64,000 nt of DNA from an uncultured Verrucomicrobiota bacterium (GTDB lineage Bacteria; Verrucomicrobiota; Verrucomicrobiia; Limisphaerales; UBA1412). The notes under the pieces were generated by a model. That model did not search any database. It worked only from the letters and a program-made list of their open reading frames with translations, and was not told the origin of the DNA. Below are positions 1-9,231 of this stretch, piece after piece (position 1 is the stretch's first letter; every line of letters starts with the position of its first letter). The position numbers and the translations under genes are program-made. The stretch covers positions 62,001-126,000 of the forward strand of contig CALXMK010000003.1 in assembly GCA_944389455.1 (NCBI GenBank), read 5' to 3'.

Positions 1-1704
1 GGGAAGTTTTTCCAACAATCCGTCTTCATTGCGGTAACCATCAAGGAAGTTGATAATTCCCAGAACGCGGTCTTTCATTTTATCAGCCATTTCGCGATCA
101 CCGGTTCTCTGGACATATTCATCCAGTTCACAGATGAGCCACATACACCAATTGGGGATAAAGGAACCGTCATAATGATCTCCAGGATAGCACATGGCGA
201 CCATGCCGGATGGAATATTCTCAAAGGAATCCGGAAGGAGGTAATTTTCCAGGAAAGATTGCTCGATTAGGCTCTTGCCGGTGAGGTCGTACTCAACACG
301 GGCAGTGAAGAAGCTGTCGCAGAGCCAGCCGGCCCGTTCCCGAGAGGGGCAATCCATAAAGATATCAATAGCATTTTGACGGAAGGTTTGGCGAGCGGCC
401 TCAAAAATCTGATTGATTCGCTCATCGCTGCACCGGAATTGGGCTGCCCAGATGGAGTCATTAGCATATTCCCGCAGATAGGGGGAAGTAATGCGGCAGG
501 TGCCCTTTAGGTTCATAATTTTGAGATACCGTAAGGTGTAGGGTTCAAATGATTCGACCTGGTAGGTACCCGGTTCCAGATTGTATTCTACAATATTAAC
601 GCAGCCGAGACGCTTGAAATCGACATCGTTGTTGGAGAGGATTTCATCAAAGGTGAAGAAGAGTCGGGTGGGTTCGCTTGCATGGATAGTGGCGCCGATA
701 AATCCGGTCAGGTTGGTGCCGAAATCAAGGGTGCGGTATTCCAGAGCCCCCATATCCAAAGAGTGAGCTTGAGGATCCCATACAATATCGAAATCTTTGG
801 AATTCTCATTAGTAATAGTCTGAATTTCCAAGCTGGGGATAACGGTTAGGTCTTTCTCAGGAAAACCGCTGAGTTGGGGACCTATACCGGTAAGAGAACG
901 GTCTTTCCAATAAGAGGAAGGAGTGTGCCCTGTTTTGAGGTCGCCGGCGGCAACAATTTTGACTGGTGCAGCCTCAGAGAAGTTAGAGTAGGGAACTCTG
1001 CGGGGAAGATATTTTTTCTCACTGACGGGAACACTGGGGGTAAGTTTGCACTTTGCGTTGACTTCCCGTTTCCATGCGTCAGAGAGGGGATCGAGGTTAT
1101 AGACCTCTGTAAAGGGACGCTGAAAACTGTAGCGCTGTACTTTCTGTTCACGGGAATTGATACGGAGACTTTCAAAGGGAGTTCCTTCTCCTCCGGTGGA
1201 GGCGAGAACCTTGCCTTTTTTATCTACGACTTCTGCTTGGATAAAAGAGGGCCTGTTGACCAGATAAAAACTGGCAGCATTGTAGCCGGCGACTTCGATG
1301 GCGAGGAGGTTGTCTCCACGGAGCATTTTGTCGTCCAGACTGATTTCATCGACGCGGTAGTAATCGTGCGGACCACGGGCAGGCCCGTGAGCGATAAATT
1401 CACCATTTAAATAAACACGATATAGAGAATGGCCGGTCAGACGCAGAGTAGCTTTACGGGAAGAGGGCCTTTTGAAGACTACTCGGTAGCCGGCGGTAAT
1501 ATTCATTTCTTTTTCCAATCCCTGAAGCCAGACCGGCTGTGCTGAGACAAAGGGAGAAGGAATGCCGGCTTTATCTTCTGCGGTAAGAGAAGGAGTGGGG
1601 GCCGGAGCGGATTCCGCAGCGGTGCCCATTAGTGCAGAAAGGGCTAAAATAGCCGCGCAGCAGGCGGCCTGAATCGATATAATGGAATGGCACTTTAACC
1701 ACAT
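1..1704 (-). CDS. GH78-like alpha-L-rhamnosidase, C-terminus cut off by window edge
   Basis: The minus-strand frame is open from an ATG at 1704-1702 to base 1, giving 568 codons with no stop, so the gene continues beyond the window. Residues 1-31 are a signal-peptide-like segment (hydrophobic, ending GTAAES). An N-terminal sugar-binding-like domain follows, with the motifs LYRVYLNGEFIAHGPARG and NLLAIEVAGYNAASFYL near residues 90-150. This is typical of the rhamnosidase N-domain, where alpha-L-rhamnosidases bind and orient substrate. The motif MDCPSRERAGWLCDSFF near residues 449-465 matches the GH78 six-hairpin catalytic region, in which acidic residues lie in a DCPxRER-GW-D context. Known for the family: hydrolysis of terminal alpha-L-rhamnose from pectic or other glycans. 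It is divergent to rpmH with about 220 bp between. The family call is from motifs only; the missing C-terminal half holds the rest of the catalytic barrel. Confidence 0.85.
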   Translation of the reverse strand, partial: MWLKCHSIISIQAACCAAILALSALMGTAAESAPAPTPSLTAEDKAGIPSPFVSAQPVWLQGLEKEMNITAGYRVVFKRPSSRKATLRLTGHSLYRVYLNGEFIAHGPARGPHDYYRVDEISLDDKMLRGDNLLAIEVAGYNAASFYLVNRPSFIQAEVVDKKGKVLASTGGEGTPFESLRINSREQKVQRYSFQRPFTEVYNLDPLSDAWKREVNAKCKLTPSVPVSEKKYLPRRVPYSNFSEAAPVKIVAAGDLKTGHTPSSYWKDRSLTGIGPQLSGFPEKDLTVIPSLEIQTITNENSKDFDIVWDPQAHSLDMGALEYRTLDFGTNLTGFIGATIHASEPTRLFFTFDEILSNNDVDFKRLGCVNIVEYNLEPGTYQVESFEPYTLRYLKIMNLKGTCRITSPYLREYANDSIWAAQFRCSDERINQIFEAARQTFRQNAIDIFMDCPSRERAGWLCDSFFTARVEYDLTGKSLIEQSFLENYLLPDSFENIPSGMVAMCYPGDHYDGSFIPNWCMWLICELDEYVQRTGDREMADKMKDRVLGIINFLDGYRNEDGLLEKLP

Positions 1705-1822
1705 GAATAAGATTTTGGACTTATTTTTTAAAAAAATAAATCAAAAAGTGAGCTTCTCCTATTTTTAGAGTCGGAAAGGAGAGAATATTGAGATGGAAAT
1801 GGGCTTTTGATAATAGAAAAGC

Positions 1823-1850
1823 TTGACATAAGTGCGAAGTGTGTTATTCT
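1823..1850 (+). promoter_or_regulatory. sigma70-type promoter for rpmH
   Basis: A perfect -35 hexamer TTGACA at 1823-1828 and a near-consensus -10 TATTCT at 1845-1850 are separated by 16 bp. They lie about 75 bp upstream of the rpmH start, in the divergent gap between the rhamnosidase and rpmH. This is the best promoter match seen in the window and fits strong expression of a ribosomal protein gene. Confidence 0.65.
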
Positions 1851-1926
1851 GACAGCCCGTCCATTGGGACGGCGCGTGGGATTCAAATAACTTACACGCG
1901 GACCTATAAGAAGTTCAATTTAAAAA

Positions 1927-2064
1927 ATGAAGAGACAGTATCAACCTTCCAAGATCAGACGTGTTCGTCAACACGGCTTCCGCAGCCGCATGGCTACCAA
2001 GAGCGGTCGTGCCATTCTTTCCAATCGCCGCCGCGTGGGCCGCAAACGCCTAACCCCGGTTTAG
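1927..2064 (+). CDS. rpmH: 50S ribosomal protein L34
   Basis: A 45-residue, highly basic ORF starts with [18 protein letters not shown] and ends GRKRLTPV. It contains the conserved L34 core [18 protein letters not shown]34 is a small protein of the large ribosomal subunit. Its length (45 aa) is normal for bacterial L34, and the stop is TAG at 2062-2064. It leads the rpmH-rnpA-yidD-yidC-jag block and has a strong promoter at 1823-1850. In many bacteria dnaA lies just upstream; here the upstream neighbour is a divergent rhamnosidase. Confidence 0.97.
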   Translation: MKRQYQPSKIRRVRQHGFRSRMATKSGRAILSNRRRVGRKRLTPV

Positions 2065-2106
2065 AAAGTAGAAAGTAAAATCTCTGGTACCATTTTGTTG
2101 GTCCGG

Positions 2107-2499
2107 ATGGGCACTGTTAGAGTGGCATTGAAGCTCAGCAGCTCACACCGTTTTAAGCTCCCTCGAGAGCGTGGTCTGAGACGTCAATCGGATTTTTCCG
2201 CTATTAAGGAGAGTGGAGAAAGAAAAGTAGAACGCTGTTTTATTGCCAATTGGAGGCAAGAACCGGAGCTCGCGGAGTCGCGACTCGCTGTTATTGCGAG
2301 TAAAAAAATTGGCAGTGCGGTTGTGAGGAATCGCTGTAAACGGCTTTTGCGTGAGGTTTTCAGGCTTAATCAACATCGGATAAAAACTCCGGTTTCATTG
2401 ATTCTGATTGCCCGATATACCTTAAGGGGTAAAGGGTTTGAGGGAGTGGAGCGGGAGTTTCATCATTTTTTGAGAAGTTCCAGTTTATGGTTATCGTAA
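2107..2499 (+). CDS. rnpA: ribonuclease P protein component
   Basis: This is a 130-residue basic protein with the RnpA signature [15 protein letters not shown] (RNR motif) and the upstream [13 protein letters not shown] segment. It is the protein subunit of RNase P, which removes 5' leaders from pre-tRNAs. The chosen start is the ATG at 2107; an in-frame TTG at 2095 would add four residues (MLVR), and nothing clearly decides between them. It begins about 40 bp after rpmH, the universal order, and its last 13 bp overlap the start of yidD, implying translational coupling. Length and motifs are normal for the family. Confidence 0.94.
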   Translation: MGTVRVALKLSSSHRFKLPRERGLRRQSDFSAIKESGERKVERCFIANWRQEPELAESRLAVIASKKIGSAVVRNRCKRLLREVFRLNQHRIKTPVSLILIARYTLRGKGFEGVEREFHHFLRSSSLWLS

Positions 2500-2801
2500 A
2501 TAGACTGTTAGTCTTGTTGGCGATAGGGGGTATTCAATTTTACCGCTGGATACTCTCTCCGATGAAAACCGCTGTGTTGGGGCCCTACGCAAGGTGTCGT
2601 TATTATCCCAGCTGTTCATCTTATGCCTTGGAAGCAATCAGACGCTACGGCTTTTTTCGAGGAGGATGGATGGCACTGAAGCGGTTGGTACGGTGTCACC
2701 CTTGGCATGAGGGGGGCTATGATCCGGTTCCGGAGAGGGAAAATGAGTGTTCTAAGGTTTTATCCGACTCAGTTATCCTCAGCAGAGATACTCATAAATG
2801 A
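2487..2801 (+). CDS. yidD: membrane protein insertion efficiency factor YidD
   Basis: This 104-residue protein has the UPF0161/YidD pattern: FYRWILSPM, then [19 protein letters not shown], then [14 protein letters not shown]. It is a small amphipathic membrane-associated factor that assists YidC-mediated insertion. The conserved Cys, Tyr and Pro positions are all present. The gene starts inside the 3' end of rnpA (13 bp overlap) and is followed 34 bp later by yidC, the canonical arrangement. The C-terminal tail after the conserved core (about 20 residues) is not conserved-looking. Confidence 0.95.
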   Translation: MVIVNRLLVLLAIGGIQFYRWILSPMKTAVLGPYARCRYYPSCSSYALEAIRRYGFFRGGWMALKRLVRCHPWHEGGYDPVPERENECSKVLSDSVILSRDTHK

Positions 2802-2835
2802 ATAGGAATAAGCGCTTTTAATTTTTAATAATCTA

Positions 2836-4719
2836 ATGGATCGTAAAGGATTTATCATTTTACTGCTGGGAATCGGCTTCGTTTTCGGTGTCTGGAATCC
2901 CTTAATCAATAAGTTATATCCCCCTATAGAACTACCTCCGCAGGAGCAGACGAAGCTTGCGAATTCTACGAATACGAATGGAACCGAGGCGGTTTTATCA
3001 GCGGCTTCGACCAATTCTCTTCTGACAACCAATGAGGCATTCCGTACATCGGGGCAGATTCAGGAGCAGGCGGCGCAGAATAAGAATGCTCAAACCAATC
3101 AAAACGTTTTTACCCTGAGCGACGATGTGGAGGAGAATAACCTGTTGGTTTTGGAGAATGATGAGGCGAAATATACTTTCAGCGGTTTAGGTGGAGGAAT
3201 CCGCCAGATTGAGATGAAGAAGTATCCCTCGGATGTACAGGGTTTTTCTCGTGAAAAAACGCATACGGAGAATGAACTACTGGTTTTGAATGGGGGAGCG
3301 GCGGTTCCTATTCTGACGGTGTTGGGGGATGATACGAATTTGCTTAACAAACCATATCGAATGGTACAAAAGGACTCTTCTACTGTAGAAGCGTCGCAGC
3401 TATTATCCAGCGGGGCTCAGCTGACTAAGACTATCACACTTTCTACCAATTATCTCTTTCATGCGAGTATAACGATTTCCAATTCTACAGATCAGCCTAT
3501 TAAGGTCCCTTCGCTGGAGCTGGTCACGGGCAATGCCGGACCACTTAATAGGGATGACAGGGGAGATTTGGTAAATGTTTCATGGTATAATGGTTCTGAT
3601 TTAGAGCGAATAGGCGAGAACTGGTTTGCCAACCGGACATTGGGATGCTCTGTAAATGAGCGTAGAACTCTCTATACGGGGGGGGATGGCAGAACGAACG
3701 TGATGTGGGTTTCTTGCGCGAATCGGTTTTTCACCGTTGCAACTATTCCTCAGGAGGGAGCGCCTACCGTGGCTATACATGAGGCGGGATTAGCTCCGAA
3801 CTACCAATCTAAAGGACTCAAACATGGATTTCAGGCGTCGTTGATTTATCCAGAGCGACTCTTATCCCCGGGAGAAGAGTTGACGATGAATTATGAGATT
3901 TATGCCGGACCTAAGGAATATAAGACCCTGGCCAAGCTGGGAATTAGTAATGATCTGGATCTGGTGATGGATTTCAATGGTTTCTTCGGCTTTTTCTCTA
4001 AGATGCTCCTGCTAGGCATGAATTGGGTGCATTCTATTTTCCATGTGGGGTACGGATTGGCGATTATCATCATTACCATATTTATTAAACTGATTTTCTG
4101 GCCGTTGACAGCAGCAAGTACCCGTTCGATGAAGCGGATGGGGCAGCTGCAACCGGAGATGAATGCTTTGCGGGAGAAATATAAAGATGATCCCAAGAAG
4201 ATGAATCAGAAGCTGATGGAGTTCATGCGTGAAAATAAGGTTAACCCGATGGGGGGATGTTGGCCTATTCTGATTCAGATTCCGGTCTTTATCGGATTTT
4301 ACAAGATGCTCATGAGTGCCATTGAGCTGCGTGGCGCCAGCTTCCTCTGGGCGGTAGATCTTTCTTCTCCGGATACGATTTTTGTTATTCCGGGAATCGG
4401 ATTGCCTGTTAACCCGTTGCCCCTTCTGATGGGAGCCTCTATGTTATGGCAGACTTCCATGACGCCGGCTTCACCCGGAATGGATCCGGTGCAGCAGAAG
4501 ATGTTCCGCTATATGCCGTTGATTTTTATTGTCTTCTGCTACAGTTTGCCGTCCGGACTTTCTCTCTATTGGACGGTTCAGAACCTTTTTTCTATTCTTC
4601 AAATGAAGTTGACTCATGCTAAAACACAGACCGATGGAGGAGAGCAGAAGCCTCTTAATCACGCTCTGCCGCAGCCCTCGGTACCACAGCTGGTGTCGAA
4701 GAAAAAGAAGAAGCGCTAG
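2836..4719 (+). CDS. yidC: membrane protein insertase YidC
   Basis: This 627-residue protein has the Gram-negative YidC layout. There is one N-terminal membrane segment (residues about 6-22), a large periplasmic domain (about 50-370, starting from a low-complexity N/Q/T-rich linker) and a C-terminal Oxa1-type membrane domain (about 375-590). The conserved stretch STRSMKRMGQLQPEM follows the first Oxa1 helix; its Arg near 428 is the hydrophilic-groove arginine of the family. NPMGGCWPILIQIPVF follows. The tail is basic (KKKKKR), as expected for ribosome contact. YidC inserts membrane proteins alone or with SecYEG. The periplasmic domain argues for a Gram-negative-type envelope. It sits between yidD and jag. 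Confidence 0.96.
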   Translation: MDRKGFIILLLGIGFVFGVWNPLINKLYPPIELPPQEQTKLANSTNTNGTEAVLSAASTNSLLTTNEAFRTSGQIQEQAAQNKNAQTNQNVFTLSDDVEENNLLVLENDEAKYTFSGLGGGIRQIEMKKYPSDVQGFSREKTHTENELLVLNGGAAVPILTVLGDDTNLLNKPYRMVQKDSSTVEASQLLSSGAQLTKTITLSTNYLFHASITISNSTDQPIKVPSLELVTGNAGPLNRDDRGDLVNVSWYNGSDLERIGENWFANRTLGCSVNERRTLYTGGDGRTNVMWVSCANRFFTVATIPQEGAPTVAIHEAGLAPNYQSKGLKHGFQASLIYPERLLSPGEELTMNYEIYAGPKEYKTLAKLGISNDLDLVMDFNGFFGFFSKMLLLGMNWVHSIFHVGYGLAIIIITIFIKLIFWPLTAASTRSMKRMGQLQPEMNALREKYKDDPKKMNQKLMEFMRENKVNPMGGCWPILIQIPVFIGFYKMLMSAIELRGASFLWAVDLSSPDTIFVIPGIGLPVNPLPLLMGASMLWQTSMTPASPGMDPVQQKMFRYMPLIFIVFCYSLPSGLSLYWTVQNLFSILQMKLTHAKTQTDGGEQKPLNHALPQPSVPQLVSKKKKKR

Positions 4720-4767
4720 CAGGTTTATCTGCCGGCAAGTGTAAAGATTTAATTCCTACAATAAACT

Positions 4768-5229
4768 ATGGCTGAACAACCGAAAGAAATCGTCGAGACA
4801 ATTCTGAAAAATCTCGGGTTCGACTGCAAAGTAGAAGAGCACTTCCTGGAAGAAGGCCCTCTGTTAGAGATCATTACTGATGATCCAGGCCGGCTCATTG
4901 GCCGCAAAGGGCAATCTCTGGTCGCTCTTCAATATCTGACCAACAGAATCATCTTCAATACAAATCCAGATGCCCCCAAAGTACTTTTGGATGTATCCAA
5001 TTACCGTCTCAATGCGCGTGAAGAACTTATCCGCAAAGCCAAAGAGGCCGCGGAAAAGGTTCGTCGCTGGGGTGATATTGTTGAACTAGAGCCGATGAAT
5101 GCTTTTGATCGTTATATTGTTCATAATGCTTTGAAAGATGATGATAAGGTGGAGACCTACAGCGTAGAGGTGGAGGGAACCGCCAAGAAAGCGATTTTAT
5201 TGCGTCCTCGGCAAAGCCGGCAGGAATAG
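4768..5229 (+). CDS. jag: Jag/KhpB-type RNA-binding protein (KH-R3H)
   Basis: This 153-residue protein has a KH domain with the GRLIGRKGQSLVALQYL loop (about residues 47-63) and a C-terminal R3H domain with the R-x3-H signature in DRYIVHNALKDDD (about 113-125). Jag/KhpB proteins bind RNA, often with KhpA, and are linked to cell envelope control. The N-terminal Jag_N domain found in Firmicutes homologues is absent, which is common in Gram-negative members. It directly follows yidC and is closed by a strong hairpin terminator at 5256-5300. The mnmE and rsmG genes that often come next are not here. Confidence 0.93.
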   Translation: MAEQPKEIVETILKNLGFDCKVEEHFLEEGPLLEIITDDPGRLIGRKGQSLVALQYLTNRIIFNTNPDAPKVLLDVSNYRLNAREELIRKAKEAAEKVRRWGDIVELEPMNAFDRYIVHNALKDDDKVETYSVEVEGTAKKAILLRPRQSRQE

Positions 5230-5255
5230 TCTCTCCCTGCCTTTATTTTTAAGTC

Positions 5256-5300
5256 AAGCTCCCATTTCTCTGTGTATTAAGCAGAGAAGGGAGCTTTCTT
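5256..5300 (+). terminator. rho-independent terminator after jag
   Basis: The stem AAGCTCCC-ATTTCTCTG pairs with CAGAGAA-GGGAGCTT around a short loop and is followed by TTTCTT. It lies 27 bp after the jag stop and ends the rpmH-jag transcription unit. Confidence 0.85.
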
Positions 5301-5339
5301 GTTATAATCTATCCGAGAAGACCTATTTAAAGTTGTCGG

Positions 5340-5368
5340 GTGACAACAAGTCGGAAAAGAGGTACAAT
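5340..5368 (+). promoter_or_regulatory. putative sigma70 promoter for the IlvD gene
   Basis: GTGACA at 5340-5345 and TACAAT at 5363-5368 are separated by 17 bp, about 43 bp upstream of the ATG at 5411 and just after the jag terminator. Both hexamers are one or two mismatches from consensus. Confidence 0.45.
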
Positions 5369-5410
5369 AGAAGATGAACGATTTGCCGTTCAGATCTGAA
5401 AATTTTTATC

Positions 5411-7690
5411 ATGCGATCAGATATTATCAAAAAAGGTTTTGAACACGCGCCTCATCGTGGGCTTTTGAGAGCCACTGGCGCGATTCTCAGTGAAGAAGAT
5501 TTTAATAAACCCTTTATAGCTATAGCCAATAGTCATATCGATATTATTCCGGGGCACGCGCACCTCAATGAAGTCGGCCAGATGATTAAGAGAGCTGTCC
5601 GTCAGGCCGGGGGGGTTCCCTTTGTTTTTAATACCATTGGAGTGGATGATGGTATTGCCATGGGGCACAGTGGTATGAAATATTCTCTGCCCAGTCGTGA
5701 GCTGATTGCCGATTGTATGGAGACGATGCTCAGAGCCCATTGTTTTGACGGCCTGATTTGTGTTCCCAATTGCGATAAGATTGTGCCGGGGATGCTGATG
5801 GCTTCCATGAGAGTGAATTTGCCGACGATTTTTGTCAGCGGAGGTCCTATGGCGGCAGGTGTTATTAAGCGTCAAAATAACGATACACCCTTTGGTGCGA
5901 TCGGCAAAGCGGGGGATTTGATTTCAATTACCAAGGGAGTTGGGGCTAAACAGGCGGGGATTATCTCGGAAGAGGAACTGGAAGAGCTTTCCCGAGAGGC
6001 GTGCCCCGGATGCGGTTCCTGTTCCGGAATGTTTACGGCTAACAGTATGAATTGCCTTTGCGAAGCTCTGGGAATGGCATTGCCGGGCAACGGGACTATC
6101 CTGGCCACTTCCAAAGAGCGTGAGGCTCTCTATGACGCCGTTGCCAAGCAGATCATGAAATTGATCGAGTGGGATTTGAAACCTCGTGATATTGCTACGC
6201 TGGAGGCCTTTGACAACGCTTTGGCGTTGGATGTTTCTATGGGGGGATCGACCAATACGATTCTGCATACGCTGGCTATCGCGCGCGAAGCCGGGATTGA
6301 GTATGATATTGACCGGATTGATGGTATTTCACGCCGTGTCCCGTGTCTTTGCAAGGTATCGCCTTCCTGTGATTATCACATTCAGGATGTACACCGCGCG
6401 GGAGGTATCCATACGCTGTTGGGAGAGCTGCGCCGTATTGATGAGGCTAATGGTTATGTCAATGGAGAATATACCGGCACGGGAACTCCTTCGGAAAAAC
6501 CGATTCTGAACTTAAAGACAAAGACTGTAACAGGCAAGACTCTGGGGGAGAATATTGATAATTGGGATATGCGCTCGGGCCGCCGTCTGCGCAAAGCCGC
6601 GGCAGTGCGCTGCTCCGGTGCTTGTGCCCAAGCGGATTCCACCGGCAAACTTACTCGCAGACCTACGGCTTTCCTGGAGGATGAACCGGAAGGAATTCTG
6701 TTGTGGAGAATCGCTGCGGCTTGGAACATGGCTGATGCGGAAGCTTTTACGGCTGTTCTTGAGGAAAAAGGTCAACTGAAGCTCTCTGCGGAGAATATCT
6801 GTAAGGGAGAGGTTAATATCCATGCCGGCATTCAGGAATTCATGAAGGCCAATCAGGCTCATATTCGTGCGGAGTTGGCAGCCGGTCCCAATCATTCAGC
6901 CGGAGTGCTGCTTTGGAAGTATAATGGGACTGAAAAGGAAAGGTTTGGTGTCTTCCGTGGAACCTTAGGACGCCAAGATTGTTTCCGCTCTCTGACTTTA
7001 GAACTTGATCCTAAGAAGATGGAGCGCTTCCAGCCGATGAATATTGTTCCCTATGATTCTGATTTTCAATTCAATCCTGCCGATTGTATTCGGGATAAGG
7101 CTCATGCTTATACGGCCGATGGAGGACTCTCTGTTCTTTATGGTCAATTGGCTCCGGAGGGATGTGTGGTCAAGACGGCTGGTATTTCTCAAGGCTTTAA
7201 AGACCATTGCGGGCCGGACTTTGTTTTCCAAGGCTCATGCGTTATCTTTGAGAGCCAGGAAGAGGCCTGCGAAGGAATTCTGGGCGGTAAGGTTAAAGAG
7301 GGCAATATTGTAATTATTCGCAATGAAGGGCCCAAGGGCGGTCCCGGTATGCAGGAGATGCTCTCGCCGACCAGCTATATTGTCGGAATGGGCCTGGGAG
7401 ATAAGGTAGCGCTGATCACCGATGGACGCTTCAGCGGCGGTACATCAGGAGCCTGTATCGGTCACGTTTCACCCGAAGCGGCGGAAGGCGGTCCCATTGG
7501 ATTACTGAAGGAAGGGGATCAGCTGAGGATCGATTTCCCGAATCGTAAAATCGATATTCTGGTTTCCGCTGAGGAGTTGGAAGCGCGTCGTGCCAATTTT
7601 AAACCGGTACAGAGAGATATTGGAGGATGGTTGGCTCGTTACCAGAAGTTGGTGAGCAACGCCAGCAAAGGAGGTATTTTGCAGAGTTAA
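5411..7690 (+). CDS. ilvD: dihydroxy-acid dehydratase with large internal insertion
   Basis: IlvD converts 2,3-dihydroxy-isovalerate or -methylvalerate to 2-oxo acids in valine/isoleucine synthesis, using an Fe-S cluster. Family motifs are intact: [16 protein letters not shown] (74-89), [11 protein letters not shown] (91-101), [16 protein letters not shown] (119-134), [18 protein letters not shown] (198-215), MGGSTNT (277-283), [17 protein letters not shown] (639-655) and [12 protein letters not shown] (669-680). Cys121 and the Cys198/201/204 group are candidate cluster ligands. The PGH at 47-49 and overall pattern resemble the E. coli-type enzyme. At 759 residues it is about 140 longer than E. 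coli IlvD. The excess lies between GKTL (375-378) and HAYTADGG (565-572), where the E. coli enzyme has about 60 residues. The inserted part has a CxxxC at 401/405 and no domain I recognise. The gene stands alone, without other ilv genes. Confidence 0.9.
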   Translation: MRSDIIKKGFEHAPHRGLLRATGAILSEEDFNKPFIAIANSHIDIIPGHAHLNEVGQMIKRAVRQAGGVPFVFNTIGVDDGIAMGHSGMKYSLPSRELIADCMETMLRAHCFDGLICVPNCDKIVPGMLMASMRVNLPTIFVSGGPMAAGVIKRQNNDTPFGAIGKAGDLISITKGVGAKQAGIISEEELEELSREACPGCGSCSGMFTANSMNCLCEALGMALPGNGTILATSKEREALYDAVAKQIMKLIEWDLKPRDIATLEAFDNALALDVSMGGSTNTILHTLAIAREAGIEYDIDRIDGISRRVPCLCKVSPSCDYHIQDVHRAGGIHTLLGELRRIDEANGYVNGEYTGTGTPSEKPILNLKTKTVTGKTLGENIDNWDMRSGRRLRKAAAVRCSGACAQADSTGKLTRRPTAFLEDEPEGILLWRIAAAWNMADAEAFTAVLEEKGQLKLSAENICKGEVNIHAGIQEFMKANQAHIRAELAAGPNHSAGVLLWKYNGTEKERFGVFRGTLGRQDCFRSLTLELDPKKMERFQPMNIVPYDSDFQFNPADCIRDKAHAYTADGGLSVLYGQLAPEGCVVKTAGISQGFKDHCGPDFVFQGSCVIFESQEEACEGILGGKVKEGNIVIIRNEGPKGGPGMQEMLSPTSYIVGMGLGDKVALITDGRFSGGTSGACIGHVSPEAAEGGPIGLLKEGDQLRIDFPNRKIDILVSAEELEARRANFKPVQRDIGGWLARYQKLVSNASKGGILQS

Positions 7691-8171
7691 ACTCTGAACT
7701 GTATTGTTATTTTATTTACTCTTCAAAAACTAGAGAGTAAAGATTAAAACTCCCGAGAGTTCTACCTAGAATTTTCGGGAGTTTTTTTAGGGACCGGCAT
7801 AAGGAATATCTAAAGGGGGGCGTAATCCGTGTGTGTCTTAATAGCGGAAATCATATAGCTTAAAGCAGGGAAGTGACGAGAAGGATTCATCTCCAAAATA
7901 ATTGTTTTTATCTATATGGTAGTTTCTTTAGGTCTTTAACATGTTGCTTTCTGGATTATTTTAAGTAACTGCTCAAAAAATTTTTGTTCTGGGGCGTGTT
8001 TATTGTCTTGTTGGAGATTTGTTTATACGATTTTTCTTCTGAGAGAGAACTGGTTTGCTAAAATAGAAGAGGATATTAGATTCAAATAAGAGGAAAAAAT
8101 CCTTTGCTGATAATGAACTCTGGAAAATAAAATCTCATAATTTGCCTCAGAATGTAGAATAAATTTAGATT
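7691..8171. other. AT-rich intergenic region upstream of the A/B repeat
   Basis: About 480 bp contain the IlvD terminator (7746-7788) and then AT-rich sequence with no ORF, RNA or repeat that I can support. It ends where the tandem repeat homology begins (about 8172). Confidence 0.6.
7746..7788 (+). terminator. rho-independent terminator after ilvD
   Basis: AAAACTCCCGA at 7746-7756 pairs with TCGGGAGTTTT starting at 7775, followed by a seven-base T run. It lies 56 bp downstream of the ilvD stop. Confidence 0.88.
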
Positions 8172-8259
8172 AGTATATTTTTTTCTGTTATTTGGGACAG
8201 ATTTAGAGTATAGATTAATCATTATTTTGTCTGTTTAAGCATATGATTAAAAATTAAAT

Positions 8260-9192
8260 ATGAAGTCGAAATTAAAATATTTAGCGGCGGTGGGATTGCT
8301 GATTGTATTAGCTGCGGCGGCAATTTTATTGAAGAATAAGCTGCCGTTGGCAGATCCTGATGCGGGACAGCCGTTGCTGGTGGAGGCGAAGCAGACGGAG
8401 CAGCAATGGGAGAGATTGGAATTTTTCCCAGTATCGGATACTAACAGATTCTATCATTATCTGAAAGGACTGCCGATTCAAGGGGCGGAATCGCTGACGG
8501 AGGAACAGCTGGAGAAAGTTTATACGACCTTTTTATCAATGGTGCGGGCCTATACGGAAGGGACGTATGAGGCGTATATGAATTTCCGTTTTCCGCCCGG
8601 AGTGAAGTTTATTAAAAATCAGCAAGATGCTGATCTCAGATACAGGTCATGGGATCCGCAAAATGAGTATTGGAAGCAACTGCATCCGGATTCCGATATT
8701 ACGGAACCGACCGATGAGGAGCTTTATCACGCCAGTCTGTTATCCGTCAGCGATGGAAAATATTTTAAAGATATGTGGCAGGGAGTTTGTATTGATCCCA
8801 AAGAGATTTACGAAAAGCTGGGACAGGTGAATCGAGAGGGAAAGAAAGCGAAAGCGGGAATTTATATTTATGAAGGATTGGAAGCGTTTGAGAACTTATT
8901 GGAGAGTTCTTCGTATTTTAGATTGATATCTTCTACGTTTAATGCAGCTGGAGGAATGGCAATCAGTCCTCTGCCTTCCTATTTAAGCAGTACATTTCCC
9001 GGGGTAGGGACAGCGGAGATAGATCCCGAGTGGAGGAGTATGGCGTGTTACTTTTTCGTAAAATCTCCCGGTCAGCCGATAGCCCCTTTCTATTTCTACT
9101 TTTTTTGGGAGAAGGAGGGAGCTCAATGGGTACCGGTAGATTTAGTGTTGGGAACCCTGTTATCGGAAACTTTGATAGTTAGTTTTCTCTAG
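8260..9192 (+). CDS. unknown membrane-anchored protein A1
   Basis: I do not recognise this 310-residue protein. It has a basic N-terminus and one hydrophobic segment (residues about 7-24, AVGLLIVLAAAAILL) with no lipobox Cys, so it is probably an N-terminally anchored or exported protein. The remainder is soluble. Conserved blocks shared with its neighbours are AYTEGTYEAYMNFRFPPGVK (97-116), GKYFKDMWQGVCIDP (166-180), GIYIYEGLEAFENLL (200-214) and FYFYFFWEKEGAQWVPV (277-293). It is almost identical to A2 (10318-11253) up to residue 134, then diverges in patches (158-171, 219-238 and the C-terminus). It is followed 39 bp later by B1, a distant paralogue. No function can be assigned; the repeated aromatic and Trp-Val-Pro blocks suggest a small all-beta or NTF2-like fold, but that is speculation. 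Confidence 0.8.
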   Translation: MKSKLKYLAAVGLLIVLAAAAILLKNKLPLADPDAGQPLLVEAKQTEQQWERLEFFPVSDTNRFYHYLKGLPIQGAESLTEEQLEKVYTTFLSMVRAYTEGTYEAYMNFRFPPGVKFIKNQQDADLRYRSWDPQNEYWKQLHPDSDITEPTDEELYHASLLSVSDGKYFKDMWQGVCIDPKEIYEKLGQVNREGKKAKAGIYIYEGLEAFENLLESSSYFRLISSTFNAAGGMAISPLPSYLSSTFPGVGTAEIDPEWRSMACYFFVKSPGQPIAPFYFYFFWEKEGAQWVPVDLVLGTLLSETLIVSFL

Positions 9193-9231
9193 GGAGAGAA
9201 GAGAGTGAAAGAGAGATTGAGGAGAAATAAA

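Noticed and set aside
874-1410. 178-codon plus-strand ORF opposite the rhamnosidase
   Set aside because: It is antisense to a long open minus-strand frame with clear GH78 motifs; its product is compositionally odd and has no signal or motif.
1839-2078. 79-codon plus-strand ORF over rpmH
   Set aside because: It overlaps rpmH in another frame; the L34 frame (1927-2064) is unmistakable.
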